DNA from: JALYQB01 sp035640155
GTDB taxonomy: Bacteria; Actinomycetota; Actinomycetes; Mycobacteriales; Pseudonocardiaceae
Length of the DNA stretch: 5,553 nucleotides
Assembly: GCA_035640155.1 (NCBI GenBank)
Contig: DASQWR010000076.1
Coordinates: 1-5,553, forward strand
Reading direction: 5' to 3'
In this document: positions 1 through 5,331 of the stretch, one piece after another
Position numbering within the stretch: the first letter of the stretch is position 1
How the letters are laid out: every line of letters begins with the position of its first letter
Made by a program: the position numbers and the translations under genes
Notes under the pieces: generated by a model
Told to the model about the DNA's origin: nothing
Seen by the model: the letters and a program-made list of their open reading frames with translations, nothing else
Database searches by the model: none

Positions 1-1
1 G

Positions 2-397
2 GCGGCGGCGTTCGGGGCGCACGGGGTGCTGCTGCCGCAGCGTCGCGCGGCCGGGATGACCGCGGCGGCCTGGCGGACCTCGGCCGGCACCGCGGCGCGC
101 CTGCCCGTCGCGCGGGTGACCAACCTGGTGCGGGCACTGAAGGACTGCGCCGCCGCCGGGCTGATGGTGGTCGGGCTGGACGCCGACGGGTCGATGTCGC
201 TGGACTCGTTCGACCTGGCGACCGGCCCGCTGGTGCTGGTGGTCGGTGCGGAGGGCCGCGGGCTGTCGCGGCTGGTCGCCGAGACCTGCGACGCCACCGT
301 GTCGATCCCGATGACCGGGCCGGTGGAGTCGCTGAACGCCTCGGTGGCCGCTGGAGTGGTGCTAGCCGAGGTGGCGCGGCTCCGGCGCTCCGCCTGA
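2..397 (+). CDS. rlmB: RlmB-type 23S rRNA (guanosine-2'-O)-methyltransferase, C-terminal part (5' end outside window)
   Basis: The frame is open from base 2 and ends at TGA 395-397, giving the last 131 residues of a SPOUT (TrmH/SpoU) RNA 2'-O-ribose methyltransferase. These enzymes use SAM to methylate a guanosine in 23S rRNA (G2251 in E. coli for RlmB) and work as knotted homodimers in the cytoplasm. Visible signatures are the tail of motif 1 (AAAFGAHGVLLPQR), motif 2 (LVLVVGAEGRGLSRLV) and motif 3 (IPMTGPVESLNASVAAGVVL), which form the C-terminal trefoil knot and SAM pocket. The family is usually 250-320 residues in actinobacteria, so a little over half is missing to the left of the window. 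The gene converges on the pyrophosphatase gene with a 21-bp gap. A TrmH or tRNA Gm18 paralogue cannot be strictly excluded without the N-terminal domain, but the motif 3 wording and the length of the core favour RlmB. Confidence 0.88.
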   Translation, partial: AAAFGAHGVLLPQRRAAGMTAAAWRTSAGTAARLPVARVTNLVRALKDCAAAGLMVVGLDADGSMSLDSFDLATGPLVLVVGAEGRGLSRLVAETCDATVSIPMTGPVESLNASVAAGVVLAEVARLRRSA

Positions 398-423
398 GCC
401 TGGTTTGTGGATCCAGCGTCAGG
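393..423. terminator. Imperfect hairpin spanning both convergent stop codons
   Basis: CCTGA (393-397) pairs with TCAGG (419-423), followed by a 2x2 internal loop, and then CTGG (400-403) pairs with CCAG (413-416) around a 9-nt loop. The stem contains the TGA of the methyltransferase and the TGA of the pyrophosphatase, so it could serve as a compact bidirectional terminator for the convergent pair. There is no clear U-tract on either side, and the stem is short for this GC content. The assignment rests on position and symmetry only. Confidence 0.35.
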
Positions 424-940
424 GACTTGAAGGGCCGGCAAGGCGGGTCTGTTCGCCTGTGCCTGTCTGATCGACCCGCGCCCGAGTGAGGACCTGCTGT
501 GCCGCTGCCGCGCCCTCGTGTCCATCGGAGCGGGCCTCGCTGCCCTGGTCGAGACTGCGATAGATGTCGAAGAAGTTGGTGATCTCGGCGAGCTGGTGCG
601 CAGGCAGCTCGGCCAGGTCAGCAACCTCGGCATAGGCGGGCTCACCCTCGGGGATACACACCAGCTTCGCCTCGCGGCCGTGCCCAGTTACGATCCAGAA
701 GACTCCAATCGGCCGGGCCCGCACCCGCACCCCCGGGTAGGTCGGCTCGGCGGTGAGCACCAACGCGTCGAGCGGTTCGTCATCGGATCCGAGCGCGCCT
801 GGAACGAAGCCGTAGTCGGCCGGAAAGGCGAAGGAGCCGGGCAGTCGTCGGTCGAGCCAGATCAGCCCGGTGTCCTCGTCGAACTCGTACTTGTTGCGAC
901 TGCCCCGTGGAGTCTCCACCACGACATCGATCGTCTGCAC
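419..940 (-). CDS. ppa: Family I inorganic pyrophosphatase (diverged, altered metal ligands)
   Basis: A 173-residue protein starting at GTG 938-940. The N-terminus (MQTIDVVVETPRGSRNKYEF) matches the usual start of bacterial family I PPases, which fixes this start. The family hydrolyses PPi to two phosphates with several Mg2+ ions in the cytoplasm. By alignment to the E. coli enzyme numbering from memory, E9, K17, E19, R31, Y43, D53, D58, K92 and Y127 occupy the positions of E20, K29, E31, R43, Y55, D65, D70, K104 and Y141. The usual DxDPxD is here DDEPLD, so Asp67 is Glu55. The Asp97-Glu98...Asp102 cluster is Thr85-Gly86...Glu90. Tyr51 is Phe39 and Lys142 is Arg128. Residues after about 134 form an Ala/Thr/Gly-rich tail unlike the family. 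The fold assignment is firm, but full catalytic activity is doubtful. It may be a paralogue of a standard PPase elsewhere or act on another substrate. The gene is divergent from the acyltransferase gene. Confidence 0.9.
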   Translation of the reverse strand: MQTIDVVVETPRGSRNKYEFDEDTGLIWLDRRLPGSFAFPADYGFVPGALGSDDEPLDALVLTAEPTYPGVRVRARPIGVFWIVTGHGREAKLVCIPEGEPAYAEVADLAELPAHQLAEITNFFDIYRSLDQGSEARSDGHEGAAAAQQVLTRARVDQTGTGEQTRLAGPSSP

Positions 941-947
941 ATCCAGC

Positions 948-953
948 AGGATA
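948..953 (-). promoter_or_regulatory. Probable -10 box giving a leaderless pyrophosphatase mRNA
   Basis: On the minus strand the hexamer TATCCT lies seven bases before the GTG start, matching the actinobacterial TANNNT -10 pattern. Transcription would begin at or next to the GTG, and no Shine-Dalgarno sequence is present in between. Leaderless genes are common in actinobacteria. No good -35 hexamer is seen about 17 bp upstream, so the call depends on the -10 and its spacing. Confidence 0.45.
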
Positions 954-1084
954 GGGGCAACCGCGCCTCTGGTCTCTGCTCGGCAGGTGTGCCGGGGGGC
1001 TGAGCTCTTCGTGTAGCGCCCTGAGGATGCCCGTTCAAGCAGAGGTGGTACTGCGCCGAACCGTGCGCGCGTTCACCGGCTCAC

Positions 1085-1090
1085 TACGCT
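1085..1090 (+). promoter_or_regulatory. Weak candidate -10 box for the MBOAT gene
   Basis: TACGCT fits TANNNT and ends 12 bases before the ATG at 1103, which would give a leader of only about six bases. There is no recognisable Shine-Dalgarno site before the ATG and no convincing -35. The surrounding 941-1102 region is the shared divergent promoter region of the pyrophosphatase and MBOAT genes, and nothing else clear is seen in it. Confidence 0.2.
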
Positions 1091-1102
1091 CGGCCGCTAG
1101 CC

Positions 1103-2536
1103 ATGTCCTTCGCCAGCCCCCTGTTCCTCTGGTACTTCCTGCCGGCCGTGCTCGCGGCCGTCCTGGTCGCGCCCCGGGGCTGGCGCAACGGCATCATCAC
1201 GACGGCGAGCCTGGTGTTCTACGCCACCGGGGCCGGGCCGACCACGCTGCTGTTGATCGGCGCCATGATGGTGAACTACGCTGTCGGCCCCGCGTTGGAG
1301 CCCGACGAGTGGGACCTGGAGCCCGGGCGCCGCCGCCGCATGCTGATCGGGGTCGTCAGCTTCGACGTCGCGGTGCTGGTGGTGTGGAAGTACGCCGGGT
1401 TCGCCACCGAGCAGGCTGCGGCGCTGGCGTCGACGACCGGGCTGGACCTGCCGGTGGTGCAGCTCGCGCTGCCGATCGGCATCTCCTTCTACACCTTCCA
1501 CCACATCTCCTACGTGGTGGACATCTACCGCGGCGAGCGTCCCGCCTTGCGCGACCCGGTCTCGTTCGCCACCTACATCTCGATGTTCCCGCAGCTCGTG
1601 GCGGGGCCGATCGTGCGCTACCGGGAGATCGCCGGCCAGCTGCCGCAGCTGCGCAGCCACCGGCTGGACGACATCGCCTCGGGCTTCCCGCGGTTCGCGC
1701 TCGGGCTCACCAAGAAGGTGGTGATCGCCGACTCGCTGGCCCCGATGGTGGATACCTGCTTCGCCACCCCGGCCGACGAGATGACCACCGCGATCGCCTG
1801 GCTTGGCGCCATCGGGTACACGCTGCAGCTGTACTTCGACTTCTCCGGCTACTCGGACATGGCGATCGGGCTCGGGCGGATGCTCGGGTTCAGGCTGCCG
1901 GAGAACTTCGCCCGCCCCTACTCGGCAGCCACGATCACCGAGTTCTGGCGGCGCTGGCACATGTCGCTGTCCCGGTGGTTCCGCGACTACGTCTACGTGC
2001 CGCTGGGCGGCAACCGCCGCGGGTCGCGAACCACGTACCGCAACCTCACGATCGTCTTCGTCCTGGTCGGCTTCTGGCACGGGGCGAGCTGGACATTCCT
2101 GGTATGGGGGCTCTACCACGGGGCGCTGCTGGTGATCGAGCGTCGGCAGGGCTGGAGGGCGCCGGCCGTGGACCCGGGACGTTACGTCGCGCGGCGCGCG
2201 ATCACCTTGCTGCTGGTGGTCGTGGGGTGGGTGCTGTTCCGCTCGCCAGACCTCGGCACCGCGCTGGTGATGCTGCAGCACATGCTGATCCCCGACTCCG
2301 GCGGGCTCACCGACGTGGTCGACGCCGCGCTGACCAACCAGCGGCTGCTGATCCTGCTGCTGGCCGCACTGATCTTCCTGCTGCCGCCGCGTCCGGTCAC
2401 CGGCCCGTACCTCGAGTCGGTCCGCTCCCGGCCGGCCACCGTCATCCGGGTGGGCGTGATGACGGCCGGGCTGCTCTACTCCGCGCTGCTCGTCGCCACC
2501 GGCACCTTCAGTCCCTTCCTCTACTACCAGTTCTGA
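1103..2536 (+). CDS. AlgI-type MBOAT membrane O-acyltransferase
   Basis: A complete 477-residue polytopic membrane protein of the usual AlgI/MBOAT length. These enzymes move acyl (often acetyl) groups across the cytoplasmic membrane to extracellular polysaccharides or other envelope glycans, usually with an SGNH-type partner. Hydrophobic segments begin at residues 7-23 and continue through the protein. The MBOAT signatures are present: LQLYFDFSGYSDMAIGLGRM, then EFWRRWHMSLSRWF (280-293) followed by DYVYVPLGGNRRG, then GFWHGASWTFLVWGLYHG. The invariant His is H326, close to the essential His322 of Pseudomonas AlgI, and a second conserved His is H339. The start is set by the family-typical MSFASPLFLWYFLP. 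No Shine-Dalgarno site is evident. It is a monocistronic unit, divergent from the pyrophosphatase gene and followed by a strong hairpin. No AlgJ/AlgX or SGNH gene is adjacent, so the acceptor cannot be named. Confidence 0.95.
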   Translation: MSFASPLFLWYFLPAVLAAVLVAPRGWRNGIITTASLVFYATGAGPTTLLLIGAMMVNYAVGPALEPDEWDLEPGRRRRMLIGVVSFDVAVLVVWKYAGFATEQAAALASTTGLDLPVVQLALPIGISFYTFHHISYVVDIYRGERPALRDPVSFATYISMFPQLVAGPIVRYREIAGQLPQLRSHRLDDIASGFPRFALGLTKKVVIADSLAPMVDTCFATPADEMTTAIAWLGAIGYTLQLYFDFSGYSDMAIGLGRMLGFRLPENFARPYSAATITEFWRRWHMSLSRWFRDYVYVPLGGNRRGSRTTYRNLTIVFVLVGFWHGASWTFLVWGLYHGALLVIERRQGWRAPAVDPGRYVARRAITLLLVVVGWVLFRSPDLGTALVMLQHMLIPDSGGLTDVVDAALTNQRLLILLLAALIFLLPPRPVTGPYLESVRSRPATVIRVGVMTAGLLYSALLVATGTFSPFLYYQF

Positions 2537-2564
2537 GCGGCGTCGGGACTGACGTGCATGAGCT

Positions 2565-2598
2565 GGCCGTCGCGCCTTCGGACGGCGTGGCGACGGCC
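2565..2598 (+). terminator. GC-rich intrinsic-type hairpin after the MBOAT gene
   Basis: A perfect 9-bp stem, GGCCGTCGC (2565-2573) with GCGACGGCC (2590-2598), starts 28 bases after the TGA. An inner GCC/GGC pairing can extend the fold. There is no following T-run, as is common for actinobacterial terminators. Its position at the end of the only gene upstream supports a role in ending the MBOAT transcript. Confidence 0.6.
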
Positions 2599-2682
2599 TG
2601 AGGAGTGGCGTGATCTTGGTTAGAGGACGAGGACCTTGGCACGGGGGACACGACGCGCCAGGCTGAAACACGACTTCGGAAG

Positions 2683-2697
2683 GCTGACGCCGTCAGC
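2683..2697. promoter_or_regulatory. 15-bp perfect palindrome, possible operator
   Basis: GCTGACG-C-CGTCAGC has 7-bp arms around one central base. The one-base spacer favours a dimeric protein-binding site over an RNA hairpin, though a 5-bp stem with a 5-base loop is possible. It lies about 50 bp before the ATG at 2748 in the leader of the lipoprotein locus. No regulator gene is next to it and the binding protein is unknown. Confidence 0.35.
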
Positions 2698-2733
2698 GTG
2701 AACCGCCGTGGAGCGTACGCCAAGCCCAAGAGC

Positions 2734-2739
2734 GAGGAG
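2734..2739 (+). promoter_or_regulatory. Strong Shine-Dalgarno GAGGAG before ATG 2748
   Basis: GAGGAG sits eight bases before the ATG at 2748, an almost ideal ribosome binding site. It argues that translation could begin there, 69 codons ahead of the lipoprotein signal peptide in the same frame. It therefore conflicts with the start implied by the signal sequence (GTG 2955). Confidence 0.4.
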
Positions 2740-2747
2740 CCCGCGAC

Positions 2748-2954
2748 ATGAACTGCACCACTGGAGACGAGCTGGCCGACCGGCATGCTGCCCAGCCCCG
2801 GGACCCCCTCATCACAGTGGCTGAGGAAGCCGAGGGCGGCGATTACTCCCCACCTGCATCGGCCGACGAGACGATGTACACCGCCCACAACATCTGGCTG
2901 GGCGAACTGAGCGGACGAACTGACAGCCGGCCGCCGCAGGGACGAGCAACGCCA
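2748..2954 (+). other. In-frame upstream extension of the lipoprotein gene (69 codons), translation uncertain
   Basis: From ATG 2748 the frame stays open into the lipoprotein gene, adding 69 residues (MNCTTGDELADRHAAQ...). The extension is hydrophilic and acidic and resembles no family I recognise. Third-position GC is roughly 70 percent here against about 85 percent in the lipoprotein part by my hand count, so coding character is weaker, especially near the 3' end. It could be a genuine cytosolic N-terminus, the remnant of another small gene fused in frame, or untranslated leader. If translated, the lipoprotein signal would become internal, which is unusual. Confidence 0.3.
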
Positions 2955-3239
2955 GTGACACGACGAGCCGCCATCGCCGCGAGGACCTCGGCCCTCGTGG
3001 TCAGCCTCATGCTCCTGCTAGCTGGTTGCATCACGAGCGGCATCGTCACCGAGAAGAGTTCGGACCTGGGCCGAGTGTCGTGCAGCTTCGATCCGCTGGA
3101 CTGCAACCACTCGGGAGAGTGCTGGCGGCTCCACCTCGAGAACGAGCAGGGCCGCACGGGCAGGGTGTGCGTGCCCCTTGAAGACTGGCTGCTGACCGAC
3201 GTCGGGGACTACTACGACGGGCCAACGGTGATCCAATGA
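2955..3239 (+). CDS. Small cysteine-rich putative lipoprotein
   Basis: From GTG 2955 the product is 94 residues. It has a textbook lipoprotein signal: basic MTRRAAIAAR, hydrophobic TSALVVSLMLLLAG, and lipobox LLAGC with the lipidated Cys at 25. It should be anchored on the outer face of the membrane. The mature part begins SGIVTEK, has cysteines at 43, 50, 56 and 72, and ends in CWRLHLENEQGRTGRVCVPL then VGDYYDG. The pattern G-x-V-x-x-K, then Cys-rich beta strands, then VGDxY resembles small uncharacterised actinobacterial envelope proteins, and the four mature cysteines could form two disulfides. The signal peptide decides this start. AGGGA (2938-2942) lies 12 bases before the GTG, somewhat far. 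An alternative ATG at 2748 has a better ribosome site. The gene stands alone and its function is unknown. Confidence 0.65.
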   Translation: MTRRAAIAARTSALVVSLMLLLAGCITSGIVTEKSSDLGRVSCSFDPLDCNHSGECWRLHLENEQGRTGRVCVPLEDWLLTDVGDYYDGPTVIQ

Positions 3240-3470
3240 CACCGAGGCATGAGCAGGCAGCGTGAGCCGACGATCCCCGCGTGCCGCTCCCGTAACGTGT
3301 CGGCGTCTCCGATTAGCCTGAGGCACGATGGGTCGTAGCGCTGTCACTCGGGCTCCGGCAAGGCGAAGCGCTCGGACTGAAATGGCCCGATATCGAGGTT
3401 ATCTGGCATCACGGCGGCGGAGAGGCCGATCCGTGCGGGTCTTGGCGGCGGGGGACTGCCTGGAGAGGCT

Positions 3471-3496
3471 GCTGCCTCGTCCTGCTGCCTCGTCCT
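3471..3496. repeat. 13-bp perfect tandem duplication
   Basis: GCTGCCTCGTCCT occurs twice back to back (3471-3483 and 3484-3496), followed directly by a partial CGTC. It looks like a slippage product in noncoding DNA. The second copy runs into the hairpin at 3496-3511. Confidence 0.85.
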
Positions 3497-3511
3497 CGTC
3501 TGAGAAGACGA
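3496..3511. other. Short hairpin with GAGA tetraloop
   Basis: TCGTCT (3496-3501) pairs fully with AGACGA (3506-3511) around GAGA, a GNRA-type tetraloop that stabilises RNA hairpins. Only a short TTT follows on the plus strand. It could be a weak terminator or a leader structure about 115 bases before the methyltransferase ATG. The stem is only 6 bp, so chance is possible. Confidence 0.3.
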
Positions 3512-3583
3512 TTTGCGCCGACGGGGCTTCGGAAACGTGGGGCTGGGAGGGCCGGGTCGCGAATCAGCCGAGGGACGCCCCAG

Positions 3584-3589
3584 TAGCAT
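3584..3589 (+). promoter_or_regulatory. Candidate -10 box for the methyltransferase gene
   Basis: TAGCAT matches TANNNT and four of six bases of TATAAT. A start site about seven bases downstream (near 3597) gives a leader of roughly 29 bases that contains the Shine-Dalgarno site of the methyltransferase gene. No clear -35 hexamer is present. Confidence 0.4.
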
Positions 3590-3625
3590 CAGCCCGATGA
3601 GCGCACAGGGTGAGCGGGGAGAGAC

Positions 3626-4321
3626 ATGTCGATCCCGGTGAAGTACGACGAGGAGTATTACCGCGCGAACGGCCAGCTCGGTGACCGCCCCGCCCTCGGG
3701 CTCTACGTGCGGCTCGTGGGCCGATACGGGAGCGGCCAAGGTCCGCGGCTCGATTTCGGTTGCGGCACCGGGCATCTGGTGAAGCGCCTGGCGGCCATCG
3801 GCCCCGCTGCCGGCTTCGAGATCTCCGAGTACTCGGCGCAGCGAGCCCGTGAGACGGCACCCGGATCGACCATCTATACCGGCCTCGACCAGATCCCGAA
3901 CGGCTCGTTCGGCGACCTGACCGCCATCCACGTGCTCGAGCACCTCCCGGAGGACGCCGCGGCCGCCGCGCTGGCTTCCTGGCGTCGCGTCCTCCGCCCC
4001 GGAGGACGCGTCCTGGCCGTGATGCCGGACCCGGCGGGGCGGGGCTGCGAGCTGGCCGGCGCGGCCTGGAACGGCTTCAAGGACCCGACCCACATCAACC
4101 TCAAGTCACACCACGAGTGGGCCCGGTTCCTCACCGAGCACGGATTCCGGGTGCTCCGCGAGGGCAGCGACGGCCTGTGGGACGTGCCCTACCGCAACTT
4201 GCCGAAGCTCGTCGATGCGGCGCTGCATGCCGGGCCGTCGCTCGCCCAGTTCCTGTCCGGCCGGCTGTTCCTGAAGCCAGGCAAGGGCGAATCCGCAATC
4301 TTCGTGTGCGAACGGGCGTAG
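3626..4321 (+). CDS. Class I SAM-dependent methyltransferase
   Basis: A complete 231-residue Rossmann-type methyltransferase. Motif I is LDFGCGTGHL (42-51), the acidic residue after strand beta-2 is E65 in GFEIS, motif II/post-II is AIHVLEHLPED (100-110) and motif III is VLRPGGRVLAVMPD (122-135). The later WNGFKDPTHINLKS then FLTEHGFRV is typical of the Methyltransf_11/23 type that modifies sugars, lipids or small molecules. The acceptor cannot be deduced. The start ATG is supported by GGGGAGAG (3616-3623) just upstream and by the early MSIPVKYDEEYYRANGQ, a common start in this group. The protein appears full length, ending IFVCERA. It is monocistronic and high in third-position GC like the chromosomal genes. 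Relaxase homology begins at the last base of its TAG stop, so it sits exactly on the edge of the decayed mobile DNA. Confidence 0.9.
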   Translation: MSIPVKYDEEYYRANGQLGDRPALGLYVRLVGRYGSGQGPRLDFGCGTGHLVKRLAAIGPAAGFEISEYSAQRARETAPGSTIYTGLDQIPNGSFGDLTAIHVLEHLPEDAAAAALASWRRVLRPGGRVLAVMPDPAGRGCELAGAAWNGFKDPTHINLKSHHEWARFLTEHGFRVLREGSDGLWDVPYRNLPKLVDAALHAGPSLAQFLSGRLFLKPGKGESAIFVCERA

Positions 4322-4594
4322 CAGACCTGCGGGCCGAGGCGGATCGGTCCGCCCGGTCCGCGGTGTCGTTCCTCGACGTCACGTTCTCCGCCCCGAAGTC
4401 GATCTGCTTGCTCGGGGTGGCGTTCGAGCGGATGGCCGCCGACGCGCGTGCCGCGGGTGACGAGGAGGCCGCGGCGGCGTGGGACGCACACGTGCGGGCC
4501 GTCGAGGAGGCGGTGCTGGCGGGGGGCGCGGGCCGCGGTTGATTACCTGCAGGACCGGGCCGGGTACGCCCGGACTGGTCATCACGGCGGCGGC
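4321..4594 (+). pseudogene. MobF/TrwC-type conjugative relaxase fragment, frameshifted and missing both ends
   Basis: Translation from GCA 4321 gives ADLRAEADRSARSAVSF, then LDVTFSAPKSICLLGVAFER and DAHVRAVEEAVLAG. This is the conserved DxTFSAPKS region of TrwC-like relaxases of actinobacterial plasmids and integrative elements, which nick and carry DNA during conjugation. In the run of six Gs at 4521-4526 the frame shifts, and homology continues in the next frame as ARAAVDYLQDRAGYARTGHH to about 4594. One extra G explains it, and the unshifted frame stops at 4540-4542. The N-terminal catalytic tyrosines and the metal-binding HUH histidines, which follow this region in the family, are both absent, as is the whole helicase part. 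Only about 90 of more than 1000 residues remain, so it is dead. It fuses directly to the regulator remnant. Confidence 0.8.
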
Positions 4595-4599
4595 CCCGG

Positions 4600-5207
4600 C
4601 GCCGGTCGGCGAAGCAGTGGTCGGTACGTCCCAGTCTGCGTTGGGCCCTCGACGCGGTCACCGAAGGCGCCGCGTTCGTGCACAAGGGCCGGATGGACCT
4701 GCCCGCGGTGTCCGCGATCCCCGCGATAAGGACCTCCACGACCTCGTGGGCGAGCTCTCAATCCTCCGGACCGAGGCCGGTGCTCGCGCGAGCGTTCTAC
4801 GCCGACGTGTTCGCTGATCCGCAGCGTCCCGCGAACATCGCGCGGTTTCACCTTCCTGAACCCGAACGCGCGTCGCTTCTATCCGGAGTGGGACCTCGCC
4901 GCCGACATCTGTGTCGCCGGAACTCATCGCTGCGTGCGACGCTGGGGAGCACACAACGTCCGGCACCACGGCACGGGCACGACCACCACCACCACGTCGT
5001 CGGCGACCTCACCCTCGCAACGAAGGCCTGGAGATGGCCGCCGAGCCCGGCCTCACGCTCACGATCTACACCGCCGAACCCGGTTCCCCATCCGAGGACG
5101 CACTACGCCTGCTCGCCTCCAGGGCCGCATCGCAGGAAGCCGACGTTGACGCGCGGACACTCTCTGCTGAACGACGTGTCTGTACCCCTGGGTACGGCGT
5201 GTGGTAG
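4600..5207 (+). pseudogene. MmyB-like XRE-family regulator remnant, internally shuffled and frameshifted
   Basis: Several frames together encode the C-terminal ligand-binding half of the actinobacterial HTH/MmyB-like regulators. The order seen is: VRPSLRWALDAVTEGAAF then VHKGRMDLPA (4624-4707); DPRDKDLHDLVGELS then ILRTEAG (4716-4781); LARAFYADVFADPQRPANIA (4783-4842); after a one-base insertion near 4846-4849, TFLNPNARRFYPEWDLAAD; WGAHNVRHHGTGT; in another frame HHHHVVGDLTLA; and, after one missing base near 5019, EGLEMAAEPGLTLTIYTAEP with SEDALRLLAS. In the family the order is GRxDLLA, RALYADVFADP, DFYPDWDRAADD, ILRTEAG, then DxDLxDLVGELS, so the last two blocks are displaced upstream and swapped. 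The N-terminal helix-turn-helix is missing. The protein cannot be made. The final frame stops at TAG 5205-5207. Confidence 0.8.
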
Positions 5208-5331
5208 CCCTGGAGGAGGTCGGCGGGACCGCGCCCTGGTCAACCCGAGACAAGGACCGGAACCGGCTCCTCGGGGATGGCTGGTGGCCGGAGCCCGCAC
5301 ATGGGTGAGGTCTCGAGGCCAGACCGGGTCG

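Larger units (their letters stand above)
3240..3625. other. 386-bp stretch without a convincing gene
   Basis: Open frames here have poor third-position bias and low-complexity Arg/Ser/Pro products. TAGCCT (3314-3319) lies eight bases before an ATG at 3328 and could be a -10 for a leaderless 90-codon frame (3328-3600), but that translation does not look like a protein. The region also holds a 13-bp tandem duplication, a GNRA-loop hairpin and the candidate promoter of the methyltransferase gene. I see no tRNA or known riboswitch. Confidence 0.6.

Noticed and set aside
518..1003. Plus-strand open frame opposite the pyrophosphatase gene
   Set aside because: It shows no family resemblance and lies antisense to a recognisable enzyme.
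1097..2671. A 524-codon minus-strand open frame and a 524-codon plus-strand frame (1027-2601) over the MBOAT gene
   Set aside because: Both are low-complexity Arg/Pro/Gly/His-rich products of high GC content in the shadow of a clear membrane protein gene.
3328..3600. A 90-codon frame with a -10-like TAGCCT eight bases before its ATG
   Set aside because: Third-position bias is poor and the product is Arg/Ser-rich and interrupted by the tandem duplication, so only the promoter-like spacing supports it.
3344..4093. Long minus-strand frame through the methyltransferase gene ending in a protein-like tail
   Set aside because: Most of it is antisense to the methyltransferase; the tail near 3344-3430 looks plausible only by chance.
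4978..4996. HHHH metal-binding motif in one frame
   Set aside because: It comes from an ACC/CAC repeat inside the frameshifted regulator remnant and corresponds to the normal HHPVVGDL stretch of that family.
5182..5195. GTACC-CCTG-GGTAC hairpin near the end of the regulator remnant
   Set aside because: The stem is only five base pairs with no neighbouring gene end that needs it; likely chance at this GC content.
5309..5325. GGTCT/AGACC hairpin just beyond the tRNA-like 3' end as a tRNA terminator
   Set aside because: The stem is five base pairs with a seven-base loop and no T-run, too weak to call.
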